A stretch of DNA of 64,000 nt, from contig RFVF01000022.1 in assembly GCA_009922615.1 (NCBI GenBank), positions 1 through 64,000 of the forward strand, read 5' to 3'. The notes below the pieces were generated by a model. It did not search any database and was not told the DNA's origin. It saw only the letters and a list, made by a program, of their open reading frames with translations. A program made the translations under genes and the position numbers. Source of the DNA: Pseudomonadota bacterium (GTDB lineage: Bacteria > Verrucomicrobiota > Verrucomicrobiia > Limisphaerales > SXTU01). Every line of letters starts with the position of its first letter. Position 1 is the first letter of the stretch. Below, piece after piece: positions 61,582 through 64,000 of this stretch.

Positions 61582-61610
61582 GTTCTAACGGTTTGGGCCA
61601 GAAGTGGCAA
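61582..61610 (-). promoter_or_regulatory. Near-leaderless promoter of the pil operon
   Basis: Minus strand TTGCCA (61610-61605), a 17-nt spacer and TAGAAC (61587-61582), 7 nt before the ATG at 61574. The 167-bp divergent region up to 61741 shows no other clear motif. Confidence 0.5.
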
Positions 61611-61741
61611 GCCGCAATCTGGGTTCCCCGGCCCGACCTCGCCTTCCCCGGTCGTCAGCACCCCGCGTTCAGCTTCGTCGCGGGATCGCTCCGTTGAATT
61701 CCGCTTCCCTGCCGCCGTCGGTTCAGGGCATTTTTACACAC

Positions 61742-64000
61742 ATGAAAGCTATCCGCCTGTTCGCCGCCACACTTGCCATCGCGGTGCTCGACTCCGCCAC
61801 CGCCCAGACCCCGGAGTGGATCTGGTTCAACAAGACTTCGGCCGCCGAGGTGCGCTATTTCCGCAAAACCTTCAGCGTCGAAGGCCAGCCCAAGAAAGCC
61901 GAGCTCCTCGCCACCGCCGACGACGGTCTGGATGTTTTCCTCAACGGTGAGCGCGTGCTCACCGCCCACGAGTGGGCCAACGCCCACAAAACCGACCTCA
62001 CCGGCAAAGTCAAAGCCGGGGCGAACCTCCTCGCCATCCGCGGCGTGAACGGCGACAGCTCGCCCGCAGCCGCCATCGCCCAGCTCACCGTCGAGACCGA
62101 GAAGGGCAAGCAAACCGTCATCACCGACCCTTCGTGGAAGGCGAGCGACAAGGAGGAGAAAGATTGGAACACTGCCGCGTTTGACGATGCAAAATGGAGT
62201 GCGGCCAAGTCCCTCGGCAAGCACGGTATGCCGCCCTACGGCAATGTTTTCGCCGCCGCCGTCCCCGGGTCGGCCAAGGGCAAGCCCGCCAATGCCAAGG
62301 GCGAGGCCAAGCGCATCGCCGCCGCCGCCGAGCAGCTTTACACCCTGCCCGGCTTCAAGATCGAGTTGCTCCACAACGCCGAGCCCGAGGAAGGCTCCTG
62401 GGTCAATCTGTGCAAGGATGACAAAGGCCGCCTGATCATCAGCCCGCAGTTTCGCACCAGCAATCCCGACGGCGGCCTCGTGCGCATCACGCTCGGTGCC
62501 GACGGCAAGATCGCCAAGCGCGAGCTCATCGCCAAGCCGCTGTATGACGCTCAGGGCATGACCTTTGCCAGCGGCGCGCTTTGGGTGGTCGTGAACAAAT
62601 ACTCAACGAAGTTCGACTCCGGCCTCTATCGCATCACCGATGACGGCTCCGACAAGTGGGAGAAAATCGAGCTGGTGAAGAAAATCCCCGGCGGCGGCGA
62701 ACACGGCCCGCACGCTGTCATTCCCGGCCCCGACGGCAACATCTACGTCATGGCGGGCAACCACACCAAGCTCGTTGACGAAATCGCCCCTAATTCACCG
62801 CACAAAAACTACACCGAAGACCACGTCCTCCCGCGTCAGTGGGACGGCAACGGGCACGCCGCCGGCATCCTCGCGCCGGGCGGCCAGATCTACCGCGTCA
62901 GTCCCGACGGCAAGAACTGGGAATTTTTCTGCGGCGGCTTCCGCAATGAGTTCGACATGGCCTTCAACGTGGACGGCGAACTGTTCACCTACGACTCGGA
63001 CATGGAATGGGACTGGGGCATGCCGTGGTATCGGCCCACGCGCGTGAACCACTGCGTCTCCGGCGGCGAATACGGCTGGCGCTCCGGCACCGGCAAGTGG
63101 CCCGACTACTACGCCGACAGCCTCGGCGCGTGCCCGAACATCGGCGTGGGCTGCCCCACCGGCGTGGCCACGGCCAAGGGCGCGAAGTTCCCTGCAAAAT
63201 ACCAGCGCGCGCTCTACATCATGGACTGGACTTACGGCCGCCTCATCGCCGTCCACCTCAAGCCCGAAGGCGCGAGCTACACGGCTACGTGGGAAAACTT
63301 CGTCGCTCCCGCCGGCCTCATGAAACCCGGCGAGCCCAAGCCAGCGCTCAACTTGACCGACATGACCATCGGCAACGACGGCGCGATGTATTTCGTCATC
63401 GGCGGGCGCGGCACGGCCTCCGGCCTCTATCGCGTCACCTACACCGGCAAGGAATCCACCGCGCCTGCGTGGACGCCGAATACCGATGGAGCCCAGGCCC
63501 GCGCCCTGCGCCGCAAGCTCGAAGCCTTCCACGGCAAGGCTGATCCCAAGGCGCTCGACTTCATCTGGCCGCACTTGAACAGCCCGGACCGCTCCCTCCG
63601 TTTCGCCGCCCGCATCGCGCTGGAAGCGCAGCCGGTCACGACCTGGCAGGCCCGCGCGCTCGAAGAAAAATCCACGGATGGCGGCCTCACCGCGTTGCTC
63701 GCCCTCGCCCGCCTTGGCGGCAAGTCAGCCCAAGACGAATGCCTCCGCGCACTCGGCAAGTGGCCGCTCGCCTCGCTCCCCGAGCGCCAGCAGCTCGACA
63801 AAATCCGCGTCATCCAAGTCAGCATCGCCCGCCACGGCCTGCCCTCCGCCGACGTGGTGAAGCTCGCGACCGAGAAACTTTCCACCAGCTACCCGAACAA
63901 GAGCCAGCTCGTGAACCGCGAGCTTTCCCAAGTGCTCATTGCCCTTGGCGCGCCCGACGTGGTGGATAAGACCCTCACCCTCATGGCCGCCGCGCCCTCG
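61742..64000 (+). CDS. PVC-type exported propeller/HEAT protein with N-terminal lectin-like domain (runs off the window)
   Basis: 753 codons seen, open to the right edge. Signal peptide MKAIRLFAATLAIAVLDSAT. Residues about 20-190 form a galactose-binding/glycosyl-hydrolase-like beta sandwich (EWIWFNKTSAAEVRYFRKTF, DGLDVFLNGERVL). A beta-propeller follows at about 200-570 (LYTLPGFKIELLHNAEPEEG, HGPHAVIPGPDGNIYVMAG, GFRNEFDMAFNVDGELFTYD). HEAT-like helices begin near 590 (LRFAARIALEAQ). This is the same architecture as the dehydrogenase at 10.5-13.2 kb, plus the N-terminal sandwich. A C-terminal CxxCH haem domain, if present, is beyond the edge. Confidence 0.83.
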   Translation, partial: MKAIRLFAATLAIAVLDSATAQTPEWIWFNKTSAAEVRYFRKTFSVEGQPKKAELLATADDGLDVFLNGERVLTAHEWANAHKTDLTGKVKAGANLLAIRGVNGDSSPAAAIAQLTVETEKGKQTVITDPSWKASDKEEKDWNTAAFDDAKWSAAKSLGKHGMPPYGNVFAAAVPGSAKGKPANAKGEAKRIAAAAEQLYTLPGFKIELLHNAEPEEGSWVNLCKDDKGRLIISPQFRTSNPDGGLVRITLGADGKIAKRELIAKPLYDAQGMTFASGALWVVVNKYSTKFDSGLYRITDDGSDKWEKIELVKKIPGGGEHGPHAVIPGPDGNIYVMAGNHTKLVDEIAPNSPHKNYTEDHVLPRQWDGNGHAAGILAPGGQIYRVSPDGKNWEFFCGGFRNEFDMAFNVDGELFTYDSDMEWDWGMPWYRPTRVNHCVSGGEYGWRSGTGKWPDYYADSLGACPNIGVGCPTGVATAKGAKFPAKYQRALYIMDWTYGRLIAVHLKPEGASYTATWENFVAPAGLMKPGEPKPALNLTDMTIGNDGAMYFVIGGRGTASGLYRVTYTGKESTAPAWTPNTDGAQARALRRKLEAFHGKADPKALDFIWPHLNSPDRSLRFAARIALEAQPVTTWQARALEEKSTDGGLTALLALARLGGKSAQDECLRALGKWPLASLPERQQLDKIRVIQVSIARHGLPSADVVKLATEKLSTSYPNKSQLVNRELSQVLIALGAPDVVDKTLTLMAAAPS

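Noticed and set aside
1-64000. CRISPR arrays, insertion sequences, prophage, rRNA operon
   Set aside because: No direct-repeat/spacer pattern, transposase, integrase, terminal inverted repeat or rRNA sequence was seen on reading the window.

Overview
The window is a piece of a high-GC bacterial chromosome that looks like Verrucomicrobiota, probably the Limisphaerales/Pedosphaera side. The basis is the gene content: two PVC-type propeller/HEAT dehydrogenases, a planctomycete-type DUF1592-family cytochrome, a prepilin with an H-X9-DG C-terminus, a pilM-N-O-P-like-secretin operon followed by giant NHL/cohesin/dockerin-like surface proteins, and many exported hydrolases (sialate O-acetylesterase, ThuA, ceramidase-like, xylan-esterase-like). 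I see no phage, insertion sequence, CRISPR array or rRNA. The placement is an inference from gene families, not from a marker-gene comparison.

Layout. 1-2.4 kb: an exported Ala/Lys/Glu-rich coiled-coil protein running off the left edge, then a squalene/phytoene synthase. 2.5-5.2 kb: an M81 (MlrC-like) metallopeptidase translationally coupled to a mandelate-racemase/enolase-superfamily enzyme. 5.3-13.2 kb: DUF1415, a tandem alpha/beta hydrolase, small membrane proteins, an MFS carrier and a PVC dehydrogenase. 13.3-21.4 kb: rpoN, an exported propeller/Ig-like pair, an esterase, a prepilin, rpsA with a strong terminator, and tRNA-Val(CAC). 21.5-28.6 kb: a Sel1 lipoprotein, a DnaJ-like protein, a damaged HMA-like gene abutting a C-terminally altered DUF1592 cytochrome, a CsoR/InrS-like sensor divergent from a nickel/cobalt exporter (RcnA-like), and an M48 protease. 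28.6-39.2 kb: an aminotransferase, 2-oxoacid:ferredoxin oxidoreductase alpha and a damaged beta subunit, an FmdB zinc ribbon, lactate permease, a TPR protein, a PQQ-like propeller and a cyclic-nucleotide-gated MscS-type channel. 39.2-50.1 kb: an MFS carrier, M20 peptidase, sialate esterase, a ThuA/ceramidase-like pair and topoisomerase IV (parE-parC). 50.1-61.6 kb: a leftward operon pilM-pilN-pilO-pilP-like-secretin followed by two giant surface proteins. 61.7-64 kb: a second PVC propeller protein running off the right edge.

How it fits together. The organism appears to be a heterotroph that scavenges organic acids and polymers: carriers sit beside periplasmic hydrolases and extracytoplasmic cytochrome/propeller enzymes, and oxidised 2-oxoacids would feed low-potential ferredoxin through KorAB. 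The pilus/secretin operon plus self-complementary cohesin/dockerin-like proteins is the best candidate for a distinctive cell-surface system.

Three patterns cut across the window. First, several genes have a recognisable -35/-10 pair ending only 5-8 nt before the start codon, implying leaderless or nearly leaderless mRNAs. Second, there are 7-bp tandem repeats, one of them inside the lactate permease gene where copy-number change would shift the frame. Third, two gene junctions (korA/korB and DUF1592/HMA) look like deletion scars, or assembly errors.
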